Shown: positions 1-7,220, counted from the first letter of the stretch. The stretch is 9,177 nucleotides of DNA from Verrucomicrobiales bacterium (GCA_002696885.1 NZSO01000009.1:1-9177), one strand, 5' to 3'. Numbers and translations are program-made. Notes: generated by a model from the sequence alone, not told the origin.

Positions 1-71
1 AGTAAGTCTCTTACTTCGTAAATGGTCATTGGTCCGGTCTTTTGGCCATCAATTACTAGGAAAATCTCCAT
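1..71 (-). CDS. GYF_2 (DUF4339) domain protein, N-terminal fragment
   Basis: Only the first 23 codons are in the window; the gene reads leftward off the edge. The peptide begins MEIFLVIDGQKTGPMTIYEV and continues RDL. This matches the start of GYF_2/DUF4339 domains, whose hallmark is a short beta strand, a 'DG-x-x-x-GP' turn and then an 'hxELRxLL'-like helix. The ATG at 71-69 is the only possible ATG: the same frame has a stop at 104-102 and no ATG between. No Shine-Dalgarno sequence precedes it. In this family the domain is usually an N-terminal module joined to membrane segments or other domains, and is thought to mediate protein contacts; what follows here cannot be seen. The gene is divergent from the iron transporter and shares a 151-base spacer with it. 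A function cannot be assigned. Confidence 0.6.
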   Translation of the reverse strand, partial: MEIFLVIDGQKTGPMTIYEVRDL

Positions 72-88
72 TGATTTATGTTTGATAA

Positions 89-117
89 TTAATATGTATA
101 TTTAATTAAATCACCAA
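89..117 (-). promoter_or_regulatory. Possible promoter of the GYF_2 gene
   Basis: On the minus strand TTGGTG (117-112) and TATTAA (94-89) are separated by 17 bases. Matches to the sigma-70 consensus are 3/6 and 4/6. Transcription would start near position 82, giving a leader of only about ten bases. In AT-rich DNA such matches arise easily, so this is a weak prediction supported mainly by location and spacing. Confidence 0.22.
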
Positions 118-177
118 AAAACGTCTGAATAGTGGTCTATTTTGGAAAAGTTAATCAAATTCTTCAAAAAAAATATT

Positions 178-206
178 TTGATTTTTTAATGGGTTTCATT
201 TATTGA
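178..206 (+). promoter_or_regulatory. Possible promoter of fbpABC
   Basis: TTGATT (178-183) and TATTGA (201-206) are separated by 17 bases, matching the sigma-70 -35 and -10 boxes at 4/6 and 3/6. The -10 box lies inside the palindrome and the Fur-like core, so a bound repressor would block RNA polymerase. The predicted start near 212-214 leaves a leader of about ten bases. The match is weak and rests largely on its position. Confidence 0.28.
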
Positions 207-229
207 GAATTATTCTCAATAAATGAAAC
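193..229. repeat. Perfect 37-base palindrome spanning the fbpA start codon
   Basis: The left arm GTTTCATTTATTGAGAAT (193-210) and the right arm ATTCTCAATAAATGAAAC (212-229) are exact reverse complements around a single T at 211. Pairing stops at 192/230. The fbpA ATG (223-225) is inside the right arm and the mirrored CAT is inside the left arm. The symmetry is far longer than a 19-base Fur site requires. It could be an extended operator for more than one dimer. If transcription starts upstream of it, it could instead be an RNA hairpin that hides the start codon. Confidence 0.95.
202..220. promoter_or_regulatory. Fur-box-like operator of the iron transporter
   Basis: The 19-base centre is symmetric in the 9-1-9 form. 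Its 15-base core, TGAGAATTATTCTCA (204-218), differs from the 7-1-7 Fur model TGATAATnATTATCA only by one symmetric change, T to G and A to C. GAGAATnATTCTC cores are common in known Fur sites. It overlaps the proposed -10 box and ends three bases before the fbpA ATG, a good place for iron-dependent repression of a ferric transporter. No fur gene is in the window, so the regulator is inferred. Confidence 0.75.
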
Positions 230-1260
230 AGTTATCCAATCACCTCAAATTAATAACAATTAAAACCTTTCTTAGTGCTTTTGTATTTACACTCCTGCCT
301 GTGAGTGCTGAGGAAGTGAATGTATATTCGCATCGTCATTACGAGTCAGATGATAAACTCTTCAAAGAGTTTACAAAAAATACCGGTATTAAAGTAAATA
401 TTGTGAAGGCATCAGCTGATGCCCTTATAGAGAGAATTAAGGCTGAAGGTAAGCAGTCACCGGCAGATATACTGATTACTGCAGATGCAGGCCGTCTAGT
501 TAGAGCTCAAGATGCTGGTTTGCTGCAAACTGCCTCAAGTCCGTCACTCAATAAACAAGTGCCCAAACACATGAGGGACAAAGACGGCCACTGGTATGGT
601 TTTACTGTTCGTTCTCGCGTTTTAATATACTCAAAGGAACGTATCAATCCCTCTCAATTGAGTACTTACGAAGACTTAGCTGATCCTAAATGGAAAGGAA
701 AACTTTTAGCTCGATCATCTTCAAACATCTATAATCAATCATTACTTGCATCAATCATTGCCAACAACGGTAAGCAAAGTGCGATGAAGTGGGCTGCTGC
801 TGTTCGGAAAAATATGGCTAGACCTCCTGAGGGAAGTGATCGTGACCAAATGAGAGCGGTGGCTGCTGGTATTGGTGATGTCGCCATTGCGAATACTTAT
901 TATGTTGGCTTGCTAGTGAATTCATCTAATCCCAAAGACCAAGAAGTGGCTAAAAAAGTTGGGGTCTTTTTTCCTAATCAAAAAGGCAGAGGAGCGCATA
1001 TTAATATCAGTGGAGGTGGAATTGTAAAATGGTCAAAGAATAAGGCCAATGCTGTCAAGCTCCTGGAATTTTTAACAGGTCCTGAAGCTCAAGAGCAATT
1101 TCCCAATGCAACCTATGAGTTTCCGTTGGAGATTAATTCTACAAATTCAGAACTGTTACAGTCTTGGGGAAAATTTAAAGCTGATCCTTTATCACTATCA
1201 GAACTCGGTAAATTAAATTCTGAAGCTGTTAAAATATTTGCCTTGTCGAATTGGAAATAG
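223..1260 (+). CDS. fbpA: Ferric iron ABC transporter, periplasmic Fe3+-binding protein (FbpA/FutA type)
   Basis: This is the periplasmic component that captures Fe3+ and hands it to the FbpB/FbpC membrane complex. A signal peptide covers residues 1-29, with a basic start, a hydrophobic stretch at 15-26 and a probable cut after PVSA. The mature protein opens with the FutA/FbpA strand and iron-site motif YSHRHY (35-40). Likely Fe3+ ligands are H39 and/or Y40, Y170 and the paired Y226-Y227 (NTYYVG). The spacing of 130 and 56 residues is that expected for FutA-type proteins. GGGIVKWSKNKANAVKLLEF (264-283) is the usual C-lobe signature. The length of 345 residues is normal. The ATG at 223 is the only sensible start because no other ATG keeps the signal peptide. 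It lacks a clear Shine-Dalgarno sequence and lies inside the palindrome. The first gene of the importer operon, with fbpB 73 bases downstream. Confidence 0.93.
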   Translation: MKQLSNHLKLITIKTFLSAFVFTLLPVSAEEVNVYSHRHYESDDKLFKEFTKNTGIKVNIVKASADALIERIKAEGKQSPADILITADAGRLVRAQDAGLLQTASSPSLNKQVPKHMRDKDGHWYGFTVRSRVLIYSKERINPSQLSTYEDLADPKWKGKLLARSSSNIYNQSLLASIIANNGKQSAMKWAAAVRKNMARPPEGSDRDQMRAVAAGIGDVAIANTYYVGLLVNSSNPKDQEVAKKVGVFFPNQKGRGAHINISGGGIVKWSKNKANAVKLLEFLTGPEAQEQFPNATYEFPLEINSTNSELLQSWGKFKADPLSLSELGKLNSEAVKIFALSNWK

Positions 1261-1333
1261 TTATTTTTTTCAAAGATTTATTCTTTTGGTTCGGCTCGGT
1301 TTCATGCATTAGGCCATCAATGTTTTTTGGGGT

Positions 1334-2986
1334 ATGCCTGAAAGTTTAAAAGTTACAAATTCTCGACGTTTGTCATCCTCCTGGTGGTGGTTTGCTGCTG
1401 CTACGATAGCAATCGTTTTGTTCTCTCCACTCACTGTTATCCTCTCCTCTTTTCTTGAAAGACCTGGAGAAGGCTGGCAGATGATATCTCAGTATTTATT
1501 ATTAGAATATATTTCAGGAACTGTGATTATGATTATCGGGGTTGGGGTGACTGTCCTTTTTTTGGGAGTTGGTTCAGCTTGGATAATTACCGTGTGGGAC
1601 TTTCCATATAAAAGATTTTTCTCTCTCGCGTTGATGATGCCAATGGCAATTCCAACCTATGTTATGGCCTTTGCATACTCTGATGTAAAATATGATATTA
1701 GAGACCCATTAATGCTTTTGATCAAAGAGAGATGGGGGGCTTCAGTTATGTCTCAGTCAACTGAAATATTTAATCACGGTTTGGCTATTATAATCCTTTC
1801 ATTTGCTCTTTATCCATATGTATATGTTGCAGCTAGGGTAGGTTTTTCAGAAATTTCAGGAGCGTATATTGAAAATTCAAGGCTCTTAGGCCGTGGGCTT
1901 TTTCGAAGTATGTTCAGTGTGGGTTTACCGTTGGCTCGACCTGCGATTGTTGGTGGTCTTCTATTGGCTTTACTCGAAGTGATGAACGAGTACGGAGCAA
2001 TGACGTTCTATGGCATTGAAACCCTTACTACTGGTATTTTTGTCAGTTGGACAGATCTTGGAGATAAAGATTCAGCAATAAGATTGGCCGCGATTGCCAT
2101 GGTTTTCGTTCTGTTGATTATTATTTTAGAAAGATTATTAAGAGGGCGAGCTAAATTTCATGCGCATAGATCCTCGAAAAAAAATTTATCCATTAAAACG
2201 CGAACGAAGTTTGGTTCGTTCGTCGCATTTTCATGTTGTGGTTTATTGTTTCTATTTTCATTTGTACTTCCAATTGCTAATCTAACCATCAATACATTTA
2301 GGGGATGGGGTAAAAGTAATTTAATTAATATTATTCAAGGTCCTCTAGTTGATAGCTTTCTTGTTTCTTTAATTGGATGTCTAGGAATTGTTGTTGCGGC
2401 ACTTGTTGTGTCTTATGCCTCAAGGTTATTTCCCTCCCTTTTCATGAAAACTTTATCCAAGTTGTGTATGTTGGGCTACGCTGTTCCGGGTGCGGTCGTT
2501 GCCATTTCTATCCTGATTTATTTTTCAGGTATGGGTAAATATCTAGGGTTCACTACTTTGACATCGTTCATGTTTACTCTGACTCCTGCAGGATTGATTA
2601 TTGCCTATTTTGTCAGATTTATGACTCCGGCTCTTGCCCCTATTGAGGCCGGAATGACAAGAATAAATATGAATATGGATGAAGCTTCTTCTATGCTTGG
2701 AAGATCTAGTTGGGGGAGTTTCTTTAAGGTTCACTTGCCACTTCTAAGGTTTCCTTTGCTTGGTGCTATGATTGTTTTATTTGTCGATATTTTAAAAGAG
2801 TTGCCTTTAACTCTTGTTTTAAGGCCTCCGAATATTGAGACACTCGCAACAACTTCATACGGTTTAATCCAAAAAGAAGAGAGAATAGTTGACGGCTCTT
2901 TTCCTGCCTTAGTTCTCGTCATTACGGGAGCATTGGCTGTCTTAGCTTTACATCTTTTGATTCTTAAACGAATAGTTAAAGAATAA
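1334..2986 (+). CDS. fbpB: Ferric iron ABC transporter, fused permease (FbpB type)
   Basis: This inner-membrane permease forms the Fe3+ channel. Its 550 residues contain two BPD_transp_1 halves, as is normal for FbpB, with roughly twelve membrane segments (the first about 18-39). Each half carries the loop that docks the ATPase. The first loop is at about 173-204, with LLGRG and the ending LPLARPAI; the second is at about 442-474, with EASSMLGRSS and the ending LPLLRFP. A basic cytoplasmic linker (about 266-294) joins the halves. The chosen ATG is preceded by GGGG (1329-1332), which is too close to act as a normal ribosome site. An ATG at 1320 is out of frame. The 73-base gap after fbpA starts with a T-rich run, but I see no hairpin before it, so read-through from fbpA is expected. 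Four bases separate it from fbpC. Confidence 0.93.
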   Translation: MPESLKVTNSRRLSSSWWWFAAATIAIVLFSPLTVILSSFLERPGEGWQMISQYLLLEYISGTVIMIIGVGVTVLFLGVGSAWIITVWDFPYKRFFSLALMMPMAIPTYVMAFAYSDVKYDIRDPLMLLIKERWGASVMSQSTEIFNHGLAIIILSFALYPYVYVAARVGFSEISGAYIENSRLLGRGLFRSMFSVGLPLARPAIVGGLLLALLEVMNEYGAMTFYGIETLTTGIFVSWTDLGDKDSAIRLAAIAMVFVLLIIILERLLRGRAKFHAHRSSKKNLSIKTRTKFGSFVAFSCCGLLFLFSFVLPIANLTINTFRGWGKSNLINIIQGPLVDSFLVSLIGCLGIVVAALVVSYASRLFPSLFMKTLSKLCMLGYAVPGAVVAISILIYFSGMGKYLGFTTLTSFMFTLTPAGLIIAYFVRFMTPALAPIEAGMTRINMNMDEASSMLGRSSWGSFFKVHLPLLRFPLLGAMIVLFVDILKELPLTLVLRPPNIETLATTSYGLIQKEERIVDGSFPALVLVITGALAVLALHLLILKRIVKE

Positions 2987-2990
2987 CCAG

Positions 2991-4010
2991 ATGTCGAAAT
3001 CTCTTCGAGTACAAGATATTACTAAGATATTTCCAAGAGCAGAAAACCCTGCACTTGATAAAGTTTCTATTTCTTTATCCGATGGTGATATCATGGCTCT
3101 TGTTGGTGAAAGCGGTAGCGGCAAAACAACCCTTCTAAGAATAATTGCTGGCCTTGAAAACCCCGACAGTGGTTTAGTTGAGATTGATGGTGAAATTGCT
3201 TGGAGCTCTCAAACAAAAACCTTATTGCCAGAAGACAGAAATATTGGATTTGTTTTTCAAGATTACGCCCTTTTTCCACATCTAACTGTTAAGAATAATA
3301 TTCTTTATGGGTTGCATAAAATACATCAAAAAAGTGATAGGGTAGAACGGCTAAAAGAAATTATTTCTTTAACAGGTCTTGAGAACCTAGAACATAGATT
3401 TCCACATGAACTCTCTGGGGGGCAGCAACAAAGAGTAGCTTTGGCAAGGGCTCTTGCACCTGAACCTAATTTTATATTGTTGGATGAGCCGTTTAGTAAT
3501 CTTGATCCAGTCAGAAAAGATTCTTTGCGTGATGAGCTTAGATCCGTAGTTAAAGAAAGTGGAGTCTCGGCTTTAATTGTAACTCATGATACTCGCGATG
3601 CATTATCTGTTGCCGATACTTTAGCAGTCCTAAAAGATGGAAGGTTAGAACAAGTGGGAAGTCCGGAGAGGGTTTATTTTCACTCGACTAGTGAATATAC
3701 TGCCAGTCTCTTTGGTAAAGTTAACCGTATTCCATGCCAGTTATTTAAAGGGGAGGGCGCGCCTAATGAATCCACTGATATTTTAGTCAGGCCTGCGGAT
3801 TTAGAAATCACTAAAGATCCAACGGGTGATGTGCATATTGTTGGGAGAGTTATTGCAAATAACTTCCGAGGTGATTTTCATGAAGTCACTCTAGAATGTG
3901 GTGAGTCGGTTTCAAAATCTGATAGCGTCACCCATGTGAGTATTTACGTTAGTCCTGAACGTAAATTGCAGTTAGGTGATACTGTCACAGTAAGAAGACT
4001 TAAAAGATGA
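2991..4010 (+). CDS. fbpC: Ferric iron ABC transporter, ATP-binding protein (FbpC type)
   Basis: This ATPase powers Fe3+ uptake through FbpB. All nucleotide-binding motifs are intact: Walker A GESGSGKTT (39-47), Q-loop Q90 in VFQDYALFPH, ABC signature LSGGQQQR (141-148), Walker B FILLDEP (161-167), the D-loop NLDP (170-173), and the switch histidine H199. Residues from about 240 to 339 form the C-terminal TOBE-like regulatory domain typical of FbpC/PotA/MalK ATPases. The DILVRPADLEI segment (263-273) is characteristic of the FbpC branch. The length of 339 residues is normal. It starts four bases after the fbpB stop, so translation is probably coupled; the fbpB end contributes no strong ribosome site. 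The substrate assignment rests on the neighbouring Fe3+-binding protein and the Fur-like site, since the ATPase alone could also fit polyamine or thiamine importers. Confidence 0.92.
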   Translation: MSKSLRVQDITKIFPRAENPALDKVSISLSDGDIMALVGESGSGKTTLLRIIAGLENPDSGLVEIDGEIAWSSQTKTLLPEDRNIGFVFQDYALFPHLTVKNNILYGLHKIHQKSDRVERLKEIISLTGLENLEHRFPHELSGGQQQRVALARALAPEPNFILLDEPFSNLDPVRKDSLRDELRSVVKESGVSALIVTHDTRDALSVADTLAVLKDGRLEQVGSPERVYFHSTSEYTASLFGKVNRIPCQLFKGEGAPNESTDILVRPADLEITKDPTGDVHIVGRVIANNFRGDFHEVTLECGESVSKSDSVTHVSIYVSPERKLQLGDTVTVRRLKR

Positions 4011-4203
4011 GTTGATTTGCTGTTGCTAATCAAATTTCAGTCAAAACAGTATCAAGATTTAGCATTGTAGCGGTAGCTGTACTAGGATGTTGTATTAATA
4101 TGAGTATCGTTTGATTCATATCTTCCTAATGGGAAATAGGAAAAAATAATCAAGCTAAATCTAATGCCCGTTAGATTAAAGTAGCGGTTATTCTTCGGGT
4201 TTT

Positions 4204-4247
4204 GGGGAAGTGGTTATTCTATAGTGCAAAATAGCCACTTCCCTTTT
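4204..4247 (+). terminator. Rho-independent terminator of fbpABC
   Basis: GGGAAGTGGTTATT (4205-4218) pairs with AATAGCCACTTCCC (4230-4243) to give a 14-pair stem with one G-U pair and an 11-base loop. TTTT (4244-4247) follows on the + strand. On the opposite strand the stem is followed by CCAAAACCC with no T-run, so it should act mainly on the fbpABC transcript, although the stem could still shield the convergent minus-strand message. The space between 4011 and 4203 holds no gene that I can support and only short, weak AT-rich inverted repeats. Confidence 0.82.
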
Positions 4248-4279
4248 ATATCAAAATCAAGCTTTTGAAGATTAATAAT

Positions 4280-6469
4280 CTAATTAAGCCTTTTGTAGAG
4301 TTCTTCAATTCTTTCGATACGAATACCATCAGGCTTCATTTTCAAAAGCCATTCTAAATCTACTTTTGCATCTTCATTTTGATTCAATTGAATGAAAAGT
4401 ATCGATCTGCTTAGTCTTTCTTGAGCATCATTTGGATCGATTGAAATGAGGAGATCAACGTAATTGATGGCATCTTTATATTGTTTATTATCAATTGAGA
4501 TACCTTTTAAATTATACAGCATTCTCTGAATAATTGATTTATTATCGGCGGCCTCATAATCCTCAGAAGTTTTAGTTCTATCGTAATCTTTAACAATGGC
4601 ATCAGCATCAGCTTTGGTGAGAATTTTGCCGTTTTCAAAAGGATCAATCATCTGTCGTTCATCATTTTTGTTGTAAAAAACGACAAAGTGACCTGGCAAT
4701 CCAAGCCCTTTTACTTCTATTCCTAAACGCTTTGCAAGTTCAATGTAAATAATGGAAAGAGTTATAGGAATACCCTCTCTGTCATCGAGAACTTCATTGA
4801 TATAGCTGTTGGATTGATTGTAGTAATCAGTTCGACTTCCATGATAACCGTTGTCTTCAAACAGATACTTACTTATCAATGATATTTTGGTTTGTATATC
4901 AGTGTTCTCCTCGACTTTGGTGAGAAGATCATCACCCATTCTCACGATTTCATTGTGATAAGAGTCAATATCAATTTCAGGATTATCATATTTTGCAAGG
5001 AGTAGAGCACACAGGGCAAGATCACACTCAGGATCTTTCTGTAACTCCTGTAGAATTTTTTTCGTTATGTCTTCTCGGTGAAATTTCTCATTTAATAGTT
5101 TTAGGGAATTAATTGAATTTTCGAGATCTTTTATTTTTTTCTTTATCAGCCTTTGGCTAGTTGGGAGTTTTTTTTGAAGATTTTTAATGGCTGTAGAATC
5201 ATTTTTATTTTCCAATATCTGGCTAATGCCACTATTGATTTCTTGGATGATTTCAATAGATGGCTCCCTAGGTGCAAGGTTTTTTCCTAATTTAAAATTT
5301 TTAAATATTGCCTCAGTGTCTCTAAATTTCGCGAAGCCTACTTTTCCATTTCTTAATTTTTTGTCTTTGATCTCAAATAGTTTTTTCCCATTTAAAAAAG
5401 TTAATATTGACTCTTCTTCAACTCTCACTCTTATGCTGTTCCATTCTCCACTGTCATAGTTTTCTGATTCAGTTTCATTGAGAATTGACCATGATAAGAC
5501 ATCTGGTCCTTCAAACCGAGTTAACCTAAGTTTGCCACCGCTAGGATAAAAACCATAATGATGGTCGTTCTCATCCGACTCGAAAATTAAACCTGCTGCT
5601 CCACTTTCGTCACTCAGTTTAACATCGACTTTAATTTCATATGGAACATCTGGTGTTTGTTTTTGATATATACAAATTGATCGCCCCCCAAAACCAGCAC
5701 CTCTTTCCTTTACGCTTATTCTTCCAGCCCTTTGGCGCCAATCAGCTCCCATTTTAATCTGCCACACTGCAGGATTAAGTTTTCCAATCGTTAACCAATT
5801 ATCCATTGTAACAGGATTTGGTGTATCTTTTATTTTGATTAAATTATTTACTGGAATAGCAAAGCCAAGGTTCTCAGTTATGGCTGATTTCATGTTGATG
5901 ATTCCACAAACTTTTCCCTTATCATTCATTAGTGGTCCGCCACTATTTCCAGGTTCTATTGGAATAGCAATTTGGATGAGTGATTGATTTTCAATCTCTC
6001 TAATGCCAGAGATGATTCCTCTTACGATGCTAAATTCAAGACCCTGTGGATTACCCATCGCTATTACTTCCATGCCTTGCTCTGAACTCTTCTCAGTTTC
6101 AAGTTGCAATGGCTTTAGACCTGCTTCGTTAATTTTAAGAATTGCTAAATCTAATTTACGATCGGATGCAAAAATTTTTTCAACTTTGTATTCATTTCCA
6201 TTATCAAATCGAACTTTAATTAATCTTGATTCACCAATAACATGAGAGCATGTGGCGATTAATCCATCTTCACTGATTACAAACCCAGTTCCCGTTCCAA
6301 CTACCTTTCCCTCTCGGCCTTCTTGTGTAATGACAACTATTGATGGCCTAATTTTTTTTGCCATTAATGCAAGGTCTTTGGGAGTGCCACTCTCTTCACT
6401 CTGAGCTTGGCAAACTAACAATAAAAAAACAAAAAAAATGTCTCTTAAGTAGTTGGTAATTTTACCCAT
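4280..6469 (-). CDS. Secreted HtrA-like serine protease fused to LamG-like, SirB1-like and TPR domains
   Basis: The product is 729 residues from the ATG at 6469. Residues 1-22 look like a signal peptide, with hydrophobic IFFVFLLLV and a likely cut after VCQA. A trypsin-like domain of the HtrA/DegP type covers about 30-215, with an intact triad: H76 (ATCSHV), D107 (DLAILK) and S176 (GNSGGP). No PDZ domain follows. Residues 225-395 resemble the concanavalin/LamG-like fold of DUF1080 (3-keto-disaccharide hydrolase family), with SGAAGLIF and a NGKKLFEI strand. After a charged helical linker (about 400-465) comes a SirB1/Transglut_core2-like region: DLALCALLLA (483-492), SYINEVLDDREGIPITLS (555-572), LGLPGHF (589-595), MIDPF (607-611). 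Two TPR-like repeats end the protein (about 653-716). The frame stays open to a TTG at 6493, next to the upstream stop, but ATG gives a better signal peptide. Neither has a clear Shine-Dalgarno sequence. It is the last gene of the ftsK-side unit, 24 bases after its neighbour. Substrate and role are unknown. Confidence 0.85.
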   Translation of the reverse strand: MGKITNYLRDIFFVFLLLVCQAQSEESGTPKDLALMAKKIRPSIVVITQEGREGKVVGTGTGFVISEDGLIATCSHVIGESRLIKVRFDNGNEYKVEKIFASDRKLDLAILKINEAGLKPLQLETEKSSEQGMEVIAMGNPQGLEFSIVRGIISGIREIENQSLIQIAIPIEPGNSGGPLMNDKGKVCGIINMKSAITENLGFAIPVNNLIKIKDTPNPVTMDNWLTIGKLNPAVWQIKMGADWRQRAGRISVKERGAGFGGRSICIYQKQTPDVPYEIKVDVKLSDESGAAGLIFESDENDHHYGFYPSGGKLRLTRFEGPDVLSWSILNETESENYDSGEWNSIRVRVEEESILTFLNGKKLFEIKDKKLRNGKVGFAKFRDTEAIFKNFKLGKNLAPREPSIEIIQEINSGISQILENKNDSTAIKNLQKKLPTSQRLIKKKIKDLENSINSLKLLNEKFHREDITKKILQELQKDPECDLALCALLLAKYDNPEIDIDSYHNEIVRMGDDLLTKVEENTDIQTKISLISKYLFEDNGYHGSRTDYYNQSNSYINEVLDDREGIPITLSIIYIELAKRLGIEVKGLGLPGHFVVFYNKNDERQMIDPFENGKILTKADADAIVKDYDRTKTSEDYEAADNKSIIQRMLYNLKGISIDNKQYKDAINYVDLLISIDPNDAQERLSRSILFIQLNQNEDAKVDLEWLLKMKPDGIRIERIEELYKRLN

Positions 6470-6493
6470 GAGTTGAAAAATTACTTCGAACAA

Positions 6494-7144
6494 TTATTCA
6501 AATGTAGATAAAGCAACAGGTTGCTCCGTTTTAGGATCCTCTTCGATGGGTATAGCCTTGGGAGCAGGTTCTATGGTATTTTGATCTTCCGCCTTTTCCA
6601 AAATATTCTCTTCGGACGAATTAGTTTCAGTTTTGATCTCGGAATTTGGATCCAATAAATTATGTTCCGCAACCGATTTTATTTCGCTCATCTCCTTTGC
6701 TTTAGGAGCGTAGAGTTCTGGTGAAATAATTTCGTTTCTTTCAGATTTATAATTATTTAAAACAATTATTAAAGGAGCCCCTATAATTAAAATGGTGACT
6801 GCTGCTGCAAGTGTTATAGGTGATGCATTTTTTGCATTAACATTTTCCAGATTAATTAATTCACGATTTGCTGCAGCACCATGCAAATAGGCAGCCTCAT
6901 GATCATTTTCATTAAAAAATGCTTTCATCTCATTGATGAACATTTTTGGGTCAATTTGAAGGTGCTTGCAATAAAGCTTAAGGAAACTCTCAGCGTATAT
7001 AGAATTTGGAAAACTTGAAAAATTGCTTGTCTCCAGATTCTCTATAGCCTCCGAAGGTATTCTTGTAATAATCGACATTTCCTCGATACTAAGTTCAAGG
7101 CTTTTGCGAGCTTCACTCAGCTTTCTGCCGATTGTATTATCCAT
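6494..7144 (-). CDS. RodZ-like helix-turn-helix membrane protein
   Basis: The 216-residue product has a RodZ-type HTH_25 domain at about 5-72. It shows the family pattern IGRKLSEARKSLELSIEEMS, then a second helix pair with ENLETSNFSSFP, and a YAESFLKLYCKHLQID segment. One membrane helix lies at about 108-130, and the remaining 86 residues form an acidic, low-complexity tail. In RodZ the HTH domain binds MreB in the cytoplasm and the C-terminal DUF4115 domain sits in the periplasm. Here no DUF4115 domain is visible, so it is a RodZ relative or a generic HTH-anchor protein, not certain RodZ. The ATG at 7144 has AAGGAA (7152-7147) just upstream, the best ribosome site in the window. The 76-base gap after ftsK contains TATACT (7214-7209), a possible -10 box with only a poor -35 partner. 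It is followed 24 bases later by the protease fusion. Confidence 0.75.
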   Translation of the reverse strand: MDNTIGRKLSEARKSLELSIEEMSIITRIPSEAIENLETSNFSSFPNSIYAESFLKLYCKHLQIDPKMFINEMKAFFNENDHEAAYLHGAAANRELINLENVNAKNASPITLAAAVTILIIGAPLIIVLNNYKSERNEIISPELYAPKAKEMSEIKSVAEHNLLDPNSEIKTETNSSEENILEKAEDQNTIEPAPKAIPIEEDPKTEQPVALSTFE

Positions 7145-7220
7145 GGTTCCTTAATCGGAGCCATTAATCCACTTAATGTGGGAGGGGGTAAATAACTCCG
7201 TGAGGACCAGTATAAACGAT

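Noticed and set aside
1261..1333. Possible attenuator between fbpA and fbpB, suggested by the T-rich run after the fbpA stop
   Set aside because: No stable stem precedes the T-run, so it does not qualify as an intrinsic terminator.
4123..4142. Inverted repeat TTCCTA/TAGGAA as a terminator
   Set aside because: The stem is six AT-rich pairs and is followed by an A-run on the + strand and no T-run on the minus strand.
4158..4177. Inverted repeat AATCTAA/TTAGATT
   Set aside because: A seven-pair weak stem with no T-run following; the nearby strong hairpin at 4204-4247 explains termination.
5187..5459. Open frame of 90 codons on the + strand
   Set aside because: It lies entirely inside the minus-strand protease fusion, whose LamG-like domain is recognisable; it shows no family features and is an antisense shadow.
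6470..6493. TTG start for the protease fusion at 6493, adding eight residues
   Set aside because: It is adjacent to the preceding stop and would put polar residues and a second Met before the signal peptide; the ATG at 6469 gives a standard signal peptide. It cannot be fully excluded.
7176..7187. G-rich run GTGGGAGGGGG after ftsK as a KOPS site
   Set aside because: It does not fit GGGNAGGG at any offset, and the KOPS sequence of this lineage is unknown.
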